Below, piece by piece: positions 1 to 8,722 of a stretch of 64,000 nt of DNA (positions are counted from its first letter, which is position 1; every line of letters starts with the position of its first letter). This stretch comes from Gracilibacillus suaedae (GTDB lineage Bacteria; Bacillota; Bacilli; Bacillales; Amphibacillaceae). The notes under the pieces were generated by a model. The model did not search any database. It had not been told where the DNA came from and was given only the letters and a program-made list of their open reading frames with translations. Both the position numbers and the translations under genes were made by a program. The stretch lies in assembly GCF_017599345.1 (NCBI RefSeq), contig NZ_JAGFVL010000006.1:62001-126000 (forward strand), read 5' to 3'.

Positions 1-1
1 A

Positions 2-889
2 GCTTGGAAAAATAAATTAGAGGCTAAAAGAATCAAAAAGAGGTTTAGTACGGAGTTCTGGATGCTTCTTCCATCTATGATTCTATTAGCTATTATTAGT
101 ATCTTTCCATTCTTATATCTGATTTATGCTAGCTTCATGGATTTTTCCATTTCCTTTGAAAACCCTGAATTTATCGGTCTTGGAAATTGGAAATATGTAT
201 TATCTGATACCCTTTTTTGGAGCTCATGGGGGAGAACCATTCTTTATGTAGGTATCGGTTTAGTATTACAACTTTTCATTGGTGTTGGGATGGCATTAGC
301 CATTTTTCATTTGCCAAAAGGAAAGAATATTGTCGTCACGTTATGGATGATCCCTGTGTTTGTAGCACCAGTTGTGGCCGGATTATTAGGAAGGTATTTA
401 TTAAATTCAACGTATGGTCTTTATGACTGGTTATTAAGTCTATTTGGTATGGAAACACAGGTATTAGGTAATATATCTACGTCTATGCCGGCCATTATTC
501 TTATGGATGTCTGGGAATGGACACCATTAATCACTTTAATTGTATTAGCAGGATTAAACTCTTTATCATCGGAACCGCTCGAAGCTGCAGATGTTGATGG
601 AGCAAATTATTTTCAAAAATTAACCTATGTAATTTTGCCATTAATCGCAAAGACCATTGTGGTAGCTTTGTTAGTTCGTTCCATGGATATTTTGCGTTTT
701 GTCGATAAGATAAGAATCGCAACAGAAGGCGGTCCTGCAGATTCGACGAAGGTTGTTGGCTATTATCTTATGGAGGTCGCCTTTAAATTTCAAGACTTTG
801 GATCAGGTTCCGTACTAGGGCTCACGATGTTGGTTGTTACGATTTTCTTAGGTCAATTTTTTGTGAAATTTATGATGGGAAAAGAATAG
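2..889 (+). CDS. sugar/polyol ABC transporter permease, MalF type (5' end outside window)
   Basis: Integral membrane subunit of a carbohydrate importer (binding-protein-dependent permease family). About six hydrophobic segments are visible. The EAA loop that contacts the ATPase is near the C-terminal third (EPLEAADVDGANYFQKLTYV). An ATG lies at 62, but the same frame is open back to base 2 and encodes a basic cytoplasmic tail (KRFSTEFW) running straight into the first membrane segment. The true start is therefore upstream and the gene is partial. It is followed at 28 bp by a short-chain dehydrogenase and then by the partner permease, which suggests a polyol (sorbitol or mannitol-like) transporter. 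The binding protein gene probably lies just upstream. The substrate is inference. Confidence 0.9.
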   Translation, partial: AWKNKLEAKRIKKRFSTEFWMLLPSMILLAIISIFPFLYLIYASFMDFSISFENPEFIGLGNWKYVLSDTLFWSSWGRTILYVGIGLVLQLFIGVGMALAIFHLPKGKNIVVTLWMIPVFVAPVVAGLLGRYLLNSTYGLYDWLLSLFGMETQVLGNISTSMPAIILMDVWEWTPLITLIVLAGLNSLSSEPLEAADVDGANYFQKLTYVILPLIAKTIVVALLVRSMDILRFVDKIRIATEGGPADSTKVVGYYLMEVAFKFQDFGSGSVLGLTMLVVTIFLGQFFVKFMMGKE

Positions 890-916
890 CTACAATTCTG
901 TTGGGAGGTAATAAAT

Positions 917-1696
917 ATGAAGGTCTTCAAGATGTTTCAAATGGAACATAAAACGTCGATTGTAACAGGTGGTTCAAGAGGACTTGGTAAGGCAATGGCA
1001 GAAGCTTTAGCAGAAGCCGGTTCTAATATTGTTATTGCAGACATCGATATTGAAACGGCTGAAAAAACAGCAGACGCAATAGCAAATAACTATCAGGTAA
1101 AAACCTTAGCAATAAAGGTGGATGTTACGAATGAAACAGATGTTAGCCGGTTAATAGAGGAAGTAACCAAGCGTTTTCCAACCATTGATGTATTGATCAA
1201 CAACGCTGGTATAGCACTTTTGAAGAATACAGAAAAGGTTAGTATGGAGGAGTGGAAAAAGGTTTTAGATGTCAATTTAAATGGCGTATTTTTGATGTCG
1301 AAAGCAGTAGGAAATATCATGATCAAGCAACAATCTGGATCGATTATTAACATAGCATCGATGTCAGGCATGATCATCAATACTCCTCAAAGTCAAGCGG
1401 CTTATAATGCTTCCAAGGCAGCTGTTGCAGCACTGACTAAGAGCCTAGCTTCTGAATGGGTAGAGCATTATATCCGAGTGAATGCCATTGCACCGGGATA
1501 TATGAAGACAGAAATTACACGACCTTATTTTGAGGAGGATGGTGATATGGTAAGAAGGTGGATGAACTTTACACCAATGAACCGTCCAGGAGAACCTGAT
1601 GAATTAAAAGGGGCTGCATTGTATTTAGCATCAGAAGCTTCTTCTTATACAACAGGATCCGTACTTGTAGTAGATGGGGGTTATACAATTTGGTAA
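917..1696 (+). CDS. short-chain dehydrogenase/reductase (polyol or gluconate dehydrogenase type)
   Basis: NAD(P)-dependent oxidoreductase of the classical SDR family, 259 residues, the usual length. The cofactor glycine motif TGGSRGLGKA is near residues 17-26, NNAG is near 92-95, and the catalytic YNASK is near 160, preceded by the active-site Ser of NIASMSG. A GGGAGG ribosome site precedes the ATG. The gene lies between the two permeases of a sugar importer, so it probably oxidises the imported polyol or reduces a keto-sugar. The closest named families are gluconate 5-dehydrogenase and ribitol/sorbitol dehydrogenases, which sequence reading alone cannot separate. Confidence 0.9.
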   Translation: MKVFKMFQMEHKTSIVTGGSRGLGKAMAEALAEAGSNIVIADIDIETAEKTADAIANNYQVKTLAIKVDVTNETDVSRLIEEVTKRFPTIDVLINNAGIALLKNTEKVSMEEWKKVLDVNLNGVFLMSKAVGNIMIKQQSGSIINIASMSGMIINTPQSQAAYNASKAAVAALTKSLASEWVEHYIRVNAIAPGYMKTEITRPYFEEDGDMVRRWMNFTPMNRPGEPDELKGAALYLASEASSYTTGSVLVVDGGYTIW

Positions 1697-1721
1697 AGCA
1701 AGTAACGGAGGGAGGATAAAA

Positions 1722-2561
1722 ATGATGAAACAGAAAAGTAAGAAAAAGGTGTTAACTTACACTCTGTTATATTTAGTTGTTTTGATAGGACTTACATGGG
1801 CGTTGGTCCCAATTATTTGGATGGTTTTATCTTCTTTGAAGACACAAGCAGGGATGTTTTCCATGCCGCCTAAGTTCTTATTTAAACCGAATTTTGACAC
1901 TTTTCAATATATGTTTTCAGAGAGTGGAGGTTTTCTTCATTATTTACGAAATAGTGTCGTGGCGGCTGTCTCCTCTACAGCGATTTCCTTAGTATTAGGA
2001 GCGCTTGGGGGATATGCACTTGCAAGAGGTCAATTTAAGCAAACTAAGCATATAGCATTCTGGATTATTAGCACAAGAATGGCTCCAATTCCTGCGGTGA
2101 TGTTACCACTATATTTGCTTTTTACACAGTTAAATTTAGTAGGGACGATGACAGGTTTAATTTTTGCCTACACAACCTTTAATTTGCCCTTTGCCTTGTG
2201 GATGATGATGATCTTTTTTAAGGAAGTTCCTGAAGTACTTGAGGAAGCAGCTATGATCGATGGGTGTAGCAGGTTTCAGGCTTTTTTAAAGATTGCCATT
2301 CCTACAGCAACAACAGGACTTGTTGCAACTGGCATATTATGCTTGATGTTTGCATGGAATGATTTTATGTTTGCTTCTATCTTTTCAGGACATCGTACAC
2401 AAACAATTCCTGTTGCTGCATCTATGTTAATTACACAACAAGGAATTGCTTGGGGGCAAGCAATGGCAACTGGTACTGTGATTATTACTCCAATGGTAGT
2501 GGCAGGACTAGCAGTACGTAAATATCTTGTGCAGGGACTGTCAATGGGAGCTGTAAAATAA
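1722..2561 (+). CDS. sugar/polyol ABC transporter permease, MalG type
   Basis: Second membrane subunit of the importer, about 279 residues with six predicted membrane helices. The EAA loop is EEAAMIDGCSRFQAFLKI. The frame is open further upstream into the SDR gene, but the ATG at 1722 follows a strong GGAGGGAGGA ribosome site and gives a normal MalG-type N-terminus (basic residues, then a membrane helix), so I chose it. The pair with the permease at the window start forms the heterodimeric channel. No ATPase gene is nearby. In Bacillaceae such importers are commonly energised by a shared MsmX ATPase, which is inferred here. Confidence 0.9.
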   Translation: MMKQKSKKKVLTYTLLYLVVLIGLTWALVPIIWMVLSSLKTQAGMFSMPPKFLFKPNFDTFQYMFSESGGFLHYLRNSVVAAVSSTAISLVLGALGGYALARGQFKQTKHIAFWIISTRMAPIPAVMLPLYLLFTQLNLVGTMTGLIFAYTTFNLPFALWMMMIFFKEVPEVLEEAAMIDGCSRFQAFLKIAIPTATTGLVATGILCLMFAWNDFMFASIFSGHRTQTIPVAASMLITQQGIAWGQAMATGTVIITPMVVAGLAVRKYLVQGLSMGAVK

Positions 2562-2584
2562 CTATATTATAGGAGGAATGTGTA

Positions 2585-3670
2585 ATGTCACGTATAACAG
2601 ACATACCCTCAACCATGAAAGCAGCAGTGATGAATAAGACTTTTGATATCGAGATCAAAGAATTACCTATACCGGAAATAGCGGCTGATGAAGTGTTAAT
2701 TAAAGTGATGGCAGTAGGAATTTGTGGTTCTGATATCCATTACTACGAGCACGGAAGAATTGGACCTTATGTGGTGGAGAAGCCAATTATATTAGGGCAT
2801 GAGTGTGCAGGGGTTATAGTGAAAAAAGGTGAACAAGTAGAAGACTTATCGATTGGGGATCGAGTAGCTATCGAGCCCGGTATTACTTGTGGAACATGCG
2901 AGCATTGTAAGGAGGGACGATATAATTTATGTCCGGCCGTAGAATTTTTAGCGACTCCACCCATTGATGGTGCTTTTGTACAATATATAAAGCACAGACA
3001 AGATTTTGTTTATAAAATTCCGGATCATTTAAGTTTTGAAGAAGGAGCTTTTAATGAGCCTTTCTCAGTAGGCATTCATGCTGCTAACCGAACAAAGCTT
3101 AAGCCAGGCTCAACGGTTGCGATAATGGGCATGGGACCAGTGGGATTAACTGCAGTAGCAGCGGTTAAAGCATTTGGAGCAAAGCAGGTTATCGTAACGG
3201 ATCTTGCTCCGATCAGATTAGAAGCTGCCAAACAAATGGGAGCGGATTATGTTATTAATGTAAAGGAAGAAAATCCTGATGAAAGAATTCGTGAAATTAC
3301 TAATGGGGTAGGAGTGGATATAGCGTTTGAGACAGCCGGAAATTCAAAAGCATTACAAACGGCATTAGCTGCTGTACGGAGAGGAGGAAAACTGGCAATT
3401 GTTGGTCTTCCACCTCAGAGTGAAATACCTTTAAATGTCCCGCTTATAGCAGATAATGAAATAGATATCGCTGGAATATTTCGTTATGCCAATACGTATC
3501 CGAAGGGCATTGATTTTCTTTCAGCAAAAATTGTTAATATGCATGATTTAATTACGGATCGATTTGAGCTGCGGGCTACAAAAGCTGCCATGGAAAAAGC
3601 TCGTACCAATAAAGAAGAAAGTATTAAAATAATGATTTATCCAAATGGTTTTATTGAGGATGAGCAATAA
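2585..3670 (+). CDS. zinc-dependent polyol dehydrogenase (sorbitol/xylitol dehydrogenase family)
   Basis: Medium-chain alcohol dehydrogenase of 361 residues. The catalytic zinc ligands are seen as GICGSD and GHECAG. The structural-zinc cysteine cluster is CGTCEHCKEGRYNLC, and the Rossmann motif is GMGPVGL. This pattern fits L-iditol 2-dehydrogenase/xylitol dehydrogenase, which oxidise sugar alcohols to ketoses with NAD. It starts 23 bp after the MalG-type permease behind an AGGAGGAATG ribosome site and is in the same operon. With the SDR it gives the operon two different polyol or keto-sugar redox enzymes. The exact substrate is unknown. Confidence 0.92.
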   Translation: MSRITDIPSTMKAAVMNKTFDIEIKELPIPEIAADEVLIKVMAVGICGSDIHYYEHGRIGPYVVEKPIILGHECAGVIVKKGEQVEDLSIGDRVAIEPGITCGTCEHCKEGRYNLCPAVEFLATPPIDGAFVQYIKHRQDFVYKIPDHLSFEEGAFNEPFSVGIHAANRTKLKPGSTVAIMGMGPVGLTAVAAVKAFGAKQVIVTDLAPIRLEAAKQMGADYVINVKEENPDERIREITNGVGVDIAFETAGNSKALQTALAAVRRGGKLAIVGLPPQSEIPLNVPLIADNEIDIAGIFRYANTYPKGIDFLSAKIVNMHDLITDRFELRATKAAMEKARTNKEESIKIMIYPNGFIEDEQ

Positions 3671-3772
3671 ATGAGCAGAGATGTAATAAAGCCGATGCAC
3701 GCTTTTCTGTATGCTTTGATATTAGGCATACAGATGAAACGAATCGACGGAGAAAAAGCGTGTATATCTTGA
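3671..3772 (+). other. 33-residue open frame directly after the dehydrogenase; possible decayed gene
   Basis: An ATG immediately follows the dehydrogenase stop codon and opens a 33-codon frame (starts MSRDVIKP, contains GIQMKRIDGEKAC). After its stop, reading resumes with protein-like text (EVGHPLELLEAVM) without a start. This looks more like a degraded protein end than a designed peptide. I do not recognise the family and see no ribosome site of its own. Confidence 0.25.
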
Positions 3773-3833
3773 GGTTGGCCATCCTTTGGAATTATTGGAA
3801 GCAGTCATGTAATCGAATGGGGGTAACCTGCAA

Positions 3834-4391
3834 ATGGTGAGTATGAAACAACGTACAACTCTTGTCGACGAAGCTAAGAAAGCTTTTTTATCGATTAATG
3901 AGGAAGACATTGAAATGTTTGCACAACATGTTTTACAGGCCAGAAAAATATTTATTTATGGTTTAGGAAGAGAACGATTAATGTTGAAGGCTTTTGCCAT
4001 GAGACTTATGCATTTAGGCTTTGATGTTCATATGGTAGGGGATGTTACTACACCTAGAATCACAGAAAAAGATCTATTTATTACGAGCTCCGGAACGGGT
4101 TACTTGTCTACAGTTGATGCGCTATTAAAGATAGTTAAGAATAGTGGAGCAAAGGTTGTCTATATGACTGCTGACAAGACATCTTCTTTAGTAGCATATG
4201 CTACGCAAGCTATAGTCATTGAAGCACAAACGATGAAGGATGAGATTAGCAATCGTCAGTCGCTGCAGCCAATGGGAGCTGTTTTTGAGCAAGCTCAATT
4301 ATTCTTATTTGAATGGCTGATTCTTGTTTTAAAAGAAATCAGTAATATATCAGATGAAGAAATGGAACAATATCATACCAACCTAGAATAA
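3834..4391 (+). CDS. SIS-domain sugar-phosphate isomerase (6-phospho-3-hexuloisomerase-like)
   Basis: A 185-residue single SIS (sugar isomerase) domain protein. The phosphosugar-binding segments are visible as YGLGRERLMLKAFAMRL and TSSGTGYLSTVDALL, and a conserved acidic/His region near EAQTMKDEISNRQS precedes the QPMGAVFEQ segment typical of HxlB-type enzymes. These isomerise 3-hexulose-6-phosphate and fructose-6-phosphate. GGGGGTAA precedes the ATG; an internal ATG at 3843 is a less likely start. It closes the polyol dehydrogenase operon and stands beside a PTS, so it may convert an imported keto-sugar phosphate. No hexulose-phosphate synthase is visible here. Confidence 0.85.
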   Translation: MVSMKQRTTLVDEAKKAFLSINEEDIEMFAQHVLQARKIFIYGLGRERLMLKAFAMRLMHLGFDVHMVGDVTTPRITEKDLFITSSGTGYLSTVDALLKIVKNSGAKVVYMTADKTSSLVAYATQAIVIEAQTMKDEISNRQSLQPMGAVFEQAQLFLFEWLILVLKEISNISDEEMEQYHTNLE

Positions 4392-4393
4392 AA

Positions 4394-4453
4394 AGGAAGC
4401 GCTTAAATTTTCATAGCTTTCTATACTTCCCCTTGCTATGATAGATAGAAAGC
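4394..4453 (+). promoter_or_regulatory. candidate promoter/operator region of the PTS regulator operon
   Basis: Three signals lie in the 80 bp before the regulator. A cre-like core AAGCGCTT (4397-4404) has two mismatches to the CcpA consensus. A 9-bp inverted repeat GCTTTCTAT/ATAGAAAGC (4416-4424 and 4445-4453) flanks the third. That is an extended -10, TG-C-TATGAT (4434-4442). No convincing -35 is visible, as is common for extended -10 promoters. Confidence 0.35.
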
Positions 4454-4471
4454 AAGTAAGGAGGATGGCTA

Positions 4472-6586
4472 ATGAACCTACCTAGCTTTAGTTTTAGACA
4501 AAAGCAAATATTACAGATCTTACTGAGGTCAGATCATAACCTATCGTATAACGACCTTGCATCAGAATTAAATGTCAGTAAGCGTACAATACAACGAGAA
4601 ATGTCAAAACTTAAAAAACAGTTAAGGCCATTCTATTTAAGGATTAGGAGTAAAGCGGGAGTCGGGATTGAACTAATAGGCAAGCAAAACGATAAGGAAC
4701 AATTTCAGCAGTTTTTACATCAACAGAAGGTGAAATCCATATATAGTATTCCTGATCGTAGAGTGGCTATTATTTATGATTTGTTGACTTCGAAAGAACC
4801 TATAAAACAATACGCTTTGGCAAGACAATATGATGTTACAGAAACAACCATTGCTAGTGATTTAAGTGAAATTGAAGAAAAACTAAGAGCGGAAGATATT
4901 ATATTATTTAAACGACCAGGTATCGGCATTTATGTTAAGGCATCTGAACAGAAAAGGAGGAATTATTTATCAAAGTTACTTCATAAAGACGTTGCTTTTG
5001 AGGAGTGGTTACAGTTATTTCATGGAGTAAATAAAGATGATGGAGTCAATTCATTAATGGATAATATGATTTATAACCGATTATTAAAAATAGCAGATAA
5101 AGGTGATATTAACGCCATTGAACAGATAGTACGCAAAGTGCTGTATGAATATAATGACATCGAATTAACCGATAAAAATTACGTTAATTTGATTGTTCAT
5201 ATACTGTTAACAGTAGAAAGAGTCAGGTCTGGCAACTTCGTAAACGATGATCATTTATCTGTATCCTATCAGGAAGATTTAGTATTTTACGAGTTAGCAG
5301 ATAAAATTGTCGAAAGGCTGGAGCTACAATTTAACTTACCTATTCCTAAGATTGAAATTGAGTATATTGCTTTACATTTGGCAGGTGCACGAGTATCAAA
5401 GACAAATATTGTGACAAATAGTAATGAGGAATTAACATGGATAGAATTAACCGATTTATTCATTAATGAAACGGAAAAGCATCTACACTCCTCTCTTCAG
5501 GGAGATGAAGTATTAAGAGACGGACTGATTGCTCATTTCGCTTCTGCCTTTAATCGCTTGAAATATGGTTTACAAATCCATAATCCGATGCTGGATAGTA
5601 TAAAAACAAAATATCCTGAAGTATTTCAAGCTTGTATTATGGCGAGTTCTTTTCTTGAAGGAAAATTAAACATAAAAATCCCTGAAAGTGAAGTTGGTTA
5701 TTTAACAATGCATATCGGAGCTTCGAAAATCAGAGTGGAAGAAAAAAGGCTACAGCAATACGATGTCCTTGTTATTTGTGCCAGTGGATTAGGAACATCT
5801 GCTTATTTAGCTACTAATTTAACGAAAGCAATGCCTGAATTAAATATTAAAGATATAGTTTCATTGCAACAGTTACAGGCCATGTCTAATGATCATTTAG
5901 AAGTAGATTTCATAATTTCTACGATAGAACTGCCTAAAGGAGTAAGGCGTGGCAAAGTGGTCGTTGTCAGCCCATTTCTAACAGAAAATGATCAAAAAAA
6001 TATTAAAAACAGTATTGCAATGCTAGAAAAACATACGTATACAAAGCCCAATATCAAAGAAAATGTGCATTCCTTAGCTAGGTATGGTGCTGCAATGGTG
6101 GAAATCATGAATTATCTATATATTACAGCTTTTTCAGCAACCAAAAAGGTAAGTTTGGAATCGTTAGTAGATCAATTGAAAGATCATGAAATGGTTAGTG
6201 ATAGACAACTTCTATTAGGTGATTTATCGCAACGTGAGAAATTGGGTGGTTTTGTTTTAGATGAAGTTGCAATGATTCATGCCAAAACAGCTGGAGTCAA
6301 AGGACTGTTCGTTGGTGTATTTCATCTGGAACAGTCTTCACCTTGGTTGGATGATACTGGGCACGATGAAATGATTCAAACCGTTTTGATATTAGCAACT
6401 CCTAAACAAGTCTTACCAGAATACAAGAAAATGATTACAGAAATAAGTGCTGCTTTAGCTGATGAGGAATTTATCGATGTTTTACATTCTAAAAACGAGC
6501 AGAAAGTGAGAGAAGTGATCGAATTTATTTTATCTAATGCTTATGAGAAAAAAGCTAAAGAGATCATGAAAGGCTATCAATCATGA
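4472..6586 (+). CDS. PRD-containing PTS-responsive transcriptional regulator (MtlR/BglG-type activator)
   Basis: A 704-residue modular regulator. It has two N-terminal winged HTH segments (SKRTIQREMSKLKKQL near 34-50 and TETTIASDLSEIEEKL near 126-142) and two PTS regulation domains (IEYIALHLAGAR and VGYLTMHIGASK carry their conserved His). An EIIB-like domain has a Cys in ICASGLGTS near residue 435. A C-terminal EIIA-like domain has a His in AMIHAKTAGV near 602. Family knowledge: HPr and EII phosphorylate the PRD, EIIB and EIIA sites to switch DNA binding. Its stop overlaps the start of an EIICB transporter gene (ATGA), so it most likely controls that operon and perhaps the adjacent polyol genes. 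TAAGGAGG supports the start. Confidence 0.92.
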   Translation: MNLPSFSFRQKQILQILLRSDHNLSYNDLASELNVSKRTIQREMSKLKKQLRPFYLRIRSKAGVGIELIGKQNDKEQFQQFLHQQKVKSIYSIPDRRVAIIYDLLTSKEPIKQYALARQYDVTETTIASDLSEIEEKLRAEDIILFKRPGIGIYVKASEQKRRNYLSKLLHKDVAFEEWLQLFHGVNKDDGVNSLMDNMIYNRLLKIADKGDINAIEQIVRKVLYEYNDIELTDKNYVNLIVHILLTVERVRSGNFVNDDHLSVSYQEDLVFYELADKIVERLELQFNLPIPKIEIEYIALHLAGARVSKTNIVTNSNEELTWIELTDLFINETEKHLHSSLQGDEVLRDGLIAHFASAFNRLKYGLQIHNPMLDSIKTKYPEVFQACIMASSFLEGKLNIKIPESEVGYLTMHIGASKIRVEEKRLQQYDVLVICASGLGTSAYLATNLTKAMPELNIKDIVSLQQLQAMSNDHLEVDFIISTIELPKGVRRGKVVVVSPFLTENDQKNIKNSIAMLEKHTYTKPNIKENVHSLARYGAAMVEIMNYLYITAFSATKKVSLESLVDQLKDHEMVSDRQLLLGDLSQREKLGGFVLDEVAMIHAKTAGVKGLFVGVFHLEQSSPWLDDTGHDEMIQTVLILATPKQVLPEYKKMITEISAALADEEFIDVLHSKNEQKVREVIEFILSNAYEKKAKEIMKGYQS

Positions 6587-7995
6587 AAAAAATTGGACAA
6601 TTAGTAAGTGCGATGATTGCTCAAAATATTTTAGTCATTATTTTGGTTGGAGTGATACGTGAAATATTTGGAGTGTATGGTTGGTGGTACAATCATCAAA
6701 TTTTATTACTAGTTAATCCTATTTATGATACTTTATTACCGGTGTTAATTGCATATACTGGTGGAAGGTTATTAAGTGGACAAAGAGGAGGGGTAGTGGC
6801 CTCCATGCTTACCTTTTCTTTAACTCTCGCCAGTTCAGCGCCAGCCATATTAGGAGCAATGGTAATAGGTCCCTTAGCAGGTTGGTTTGTTAAGTGTACA
6901 GATGACCATATTAAAAAGAAGCTACCGATAACAGGATATGAACTGTTAATTAGTAACATTATTTTAGCCATTCCCACTATAGTGTTATCTATTGTATGTT
7001 TTTTATATATTGGGCAAGTTTTTTCGAGCGGGGTTGAATGGACCATTCTACTAATAGAAAATATTATTTACTCTCCTTACCTACCATTAGCTTCATTTAT
7101 TATTGAACCAGCAAAAGTATTTTTCTTTAATAATATTTTAAATTACGGTGTTTTTGGGACATTAGGTATTCACCAAGCAAAAGAATTGGGAAAATCTATT
7201 TTTTTCTTACTAGAAGCAAATCCTGGTCCTGGTCTTGGTGTATTATTAGCCTATTGGATGAAAACGAAGGGAGATCGCAAAAAAGGTGCAAAATTAGCTT
7301 CCTTTATTCATTTTTTAGGCGGTATTCATGAAGTGTATTTTTCTTATGTATTATTAAATCCTAAATTGCTAATTTCTGTTATGTTGGGTGGCATGACTGG
7401 CGTATATTTCTTTCAGCAGTTTTATGTCGGCTTAACGTCAATTGTATCACCAGGTAGTATTTTCTTTGTAATTGGGCTAGCACCGAGAGAAGATATGCTT
7501 TATATTGTCATAGGTGTTTTAATGTCTACACTGGTCTCGTTTCTTATTAGTATTTTTTTAGTGAAAGACTCGGTATATTCACCTTCTGCTTCAGATAGTA
7601 AAAGCGCTTTGTTTGGATTTAATAAGTTACAAACGATGGATCGCATTCTTTTAAATGAAGATGATAATACAGATCCAATTATGCGTGAAAAGGCAAGTAT
7701 TACACCTCAGCGTAGCATAAGAAAAATTGTTTTTGTATGTGAGGCAGGACTAGGATCTAGCGCTATGGGGGCAAGACTGTTACACAAGAAATTAAAAGAG
7801 GCGCAATTGGATATAGAAGTTGAAAATGCCGCGATAAATGAAATACCTGCCGGAACAGACGTAATTATTTGCCACCAACAACTTGAAAAAGAAGTGAAAT
7901 CTCAAACATACGGAATTAAGATTATCTCACTTCAATCTTTCACAGATAAAAAAGCCTACGACCAAATTATACAAAAAATTCAAGTCCAAAAGTAA
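6583..7995 (+). CDS. PTS transporter EIICB, mannitol family
   Basis: A 470-residue phosphotransferase permease. The membrane EIIC part (residues ~1-340) includes the sugar-site motif GGIHEVYF (the GIxE signature). The cytoplasmic EIIB domain starts near 378, with phosphocysteine in VFVCEAGLGSSAMGARLL. It takes up and phosphorylates a hexitol or related sugar. The ATG overlaps the regulator stop by four bases. No separate EIIA gene and no mannitol-1-phosphate dehydrogenase follow, unlike the usual mtlA-mtlF-mtlD order. EIIA must come from elsewhere or from the EIIA-like domain of the regulator. Mannitol as substrate is therefore unproven. Confidence 0.9.
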   Translation: MKKIGQLVSAMIAQNILVIILVGVIREIFGVYGWWYNHQILLLVNPIYDTLLPVLIAYTGGRLLSGQRGGVVASMLTFSLTLASSAPAILGAMVIGPLAGWFVKCTDDHIKKKLPITGYELLISNIILAIPTIVLSIVCFLYIGQVFSSGVEWTILLIENIIYSPYLPLASFIIEPAKVFFFNNILNYGVFGTLGIHQAKELGKSIFFLLEANPGPGLGVLLAYWMKTKGDRKKGAKLASFIHFLGGIHEVYFSYVLLNPKLLISVMLGGMTGVYFFQQFYVGLTSIVSPGSIFFVIGLAPREDMLYIVIGVLMSTLVSFLISIFLVKDSVYSPSASDSKSALFGFNKLQTMDRILLNEDDNTDPIMREKASITPQRSIRKIVFVCEAGLGSSAMGARLLHKKLKEAQLDIEVENAAINEIPAGTDVIICHQQLEKEVKSQTYGIKIISLQSFTDKKAYDQIIQKIQVQK

Positions 7996-8014
7996 TTGTT
8001 ATATACCAAGAGAG

Positions 8015-8054
8015 CCCCACCATATTTGAATATAGCTGATCAAAATAGGTGGGG
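8015..8054. terminator. hairpin after the PTS gene
   Basis: CCCCACC (8015-8021) pairs with GGTGGGG (8048-8054), with an inner TATTT/AAATA extension. There is no T-run, so it may be a weak terminator or an mRNA 3' stabiliser. Confidence 0.35.
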
Positions 8055-8073
8055 TAAATATCTATTATATATA

Positions 8074-8256
8074 TCAATTCAGCATTTTATATAAAACCTT
8101 TTTTATCTGCTCTTCCTTGCGTCCTTGAAAAGATTTTGAATCACATTTAAGTTTTTTTGAAATGCGAAGATAATCTGGACTGGTAAAAGCATTAGAGAAA
8201 AATCCTTGGTTTTTCTTCAAAAGGAAAGAAAGTATAAAATCAGCGCAATGACCGTG
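8074..8256 (-). pseudogene. C-terminal gene remnant, family not recognised
   Basis: On the minus strand a 60-residue frame without a credible start ends at a TGA at 8076-8074 and reads like a genuine protein C-terminus (contains FTSPDYLRISKKLK and RKEEQIKKVLYKML). It is closed upstream by a stop at 8259-8257, and its homology breaks just where repeat copy A begins (8262). It is probably a gene cut by the event that placed the repeat here. I cannot name the parent gene. Confidence 0.35.
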
Positions 8257-8322
8257 TTAATCGAAGTAGTTATGTTGAAATGTTTGATGTATATTGTCAA
8301 AGCTCCGACTAATTACTTCGCT

Positions 8323-8395
8323 TTCCACGGGCACGGCCTCCACTAACTTTGCAAAGTGGATTTTCGGCTCGTGCTATTCCCCCAGGAGTCTCCAC
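8323..8395 (-). repeat. 73-bp palindromic element inserted in repeat copy A
   Basis: This stretch is absent at the same position of copy D, where TTCGCT joins directly to ATGAG. Read on the minus strand it begins GTGGAGACTCCTGGGGGAA and ends CCCGTGGAA, the same layout (ACTCCTGTGGGAA ... CCCACGGAAA) as the core repeat. It is therefore a related element in the opposite direction. Inner pairing is visible: CCAC/GTGG, ACTTTGCAAAGT and AGCACGAGCC/GGGCACGGCC. Confidence 0.6.
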
Positions 8396-8722
8396 TATGA
8401 AGAGGTGCAACAACCCTTGTCATAAGTAATAGGTTGACTTTTACAATGGACAAAGTGAAAATTGCTATTTGTCATTATAAAAGCAACCGTATTACTTCAT
8501 GCTAGCGTTGTAGAGCAGATCTTAGCGGAGGCCGCCCACTTTCACTCCTGTGGGAATTGTTTGACCTGAAGATCCACTTTTTTGAGCGGGTTTTGCTCGA
8601 AAAAGTTAGCTGAAGGACAAACCCCACGGAAAGGAAAGTGGGCAGCCGAAGTGGTGGTCATACGGTTCATATATTTCATCATGGCTACTAGAGGATCACA
8701 GATCTAGCATTTAGTAATAAGG

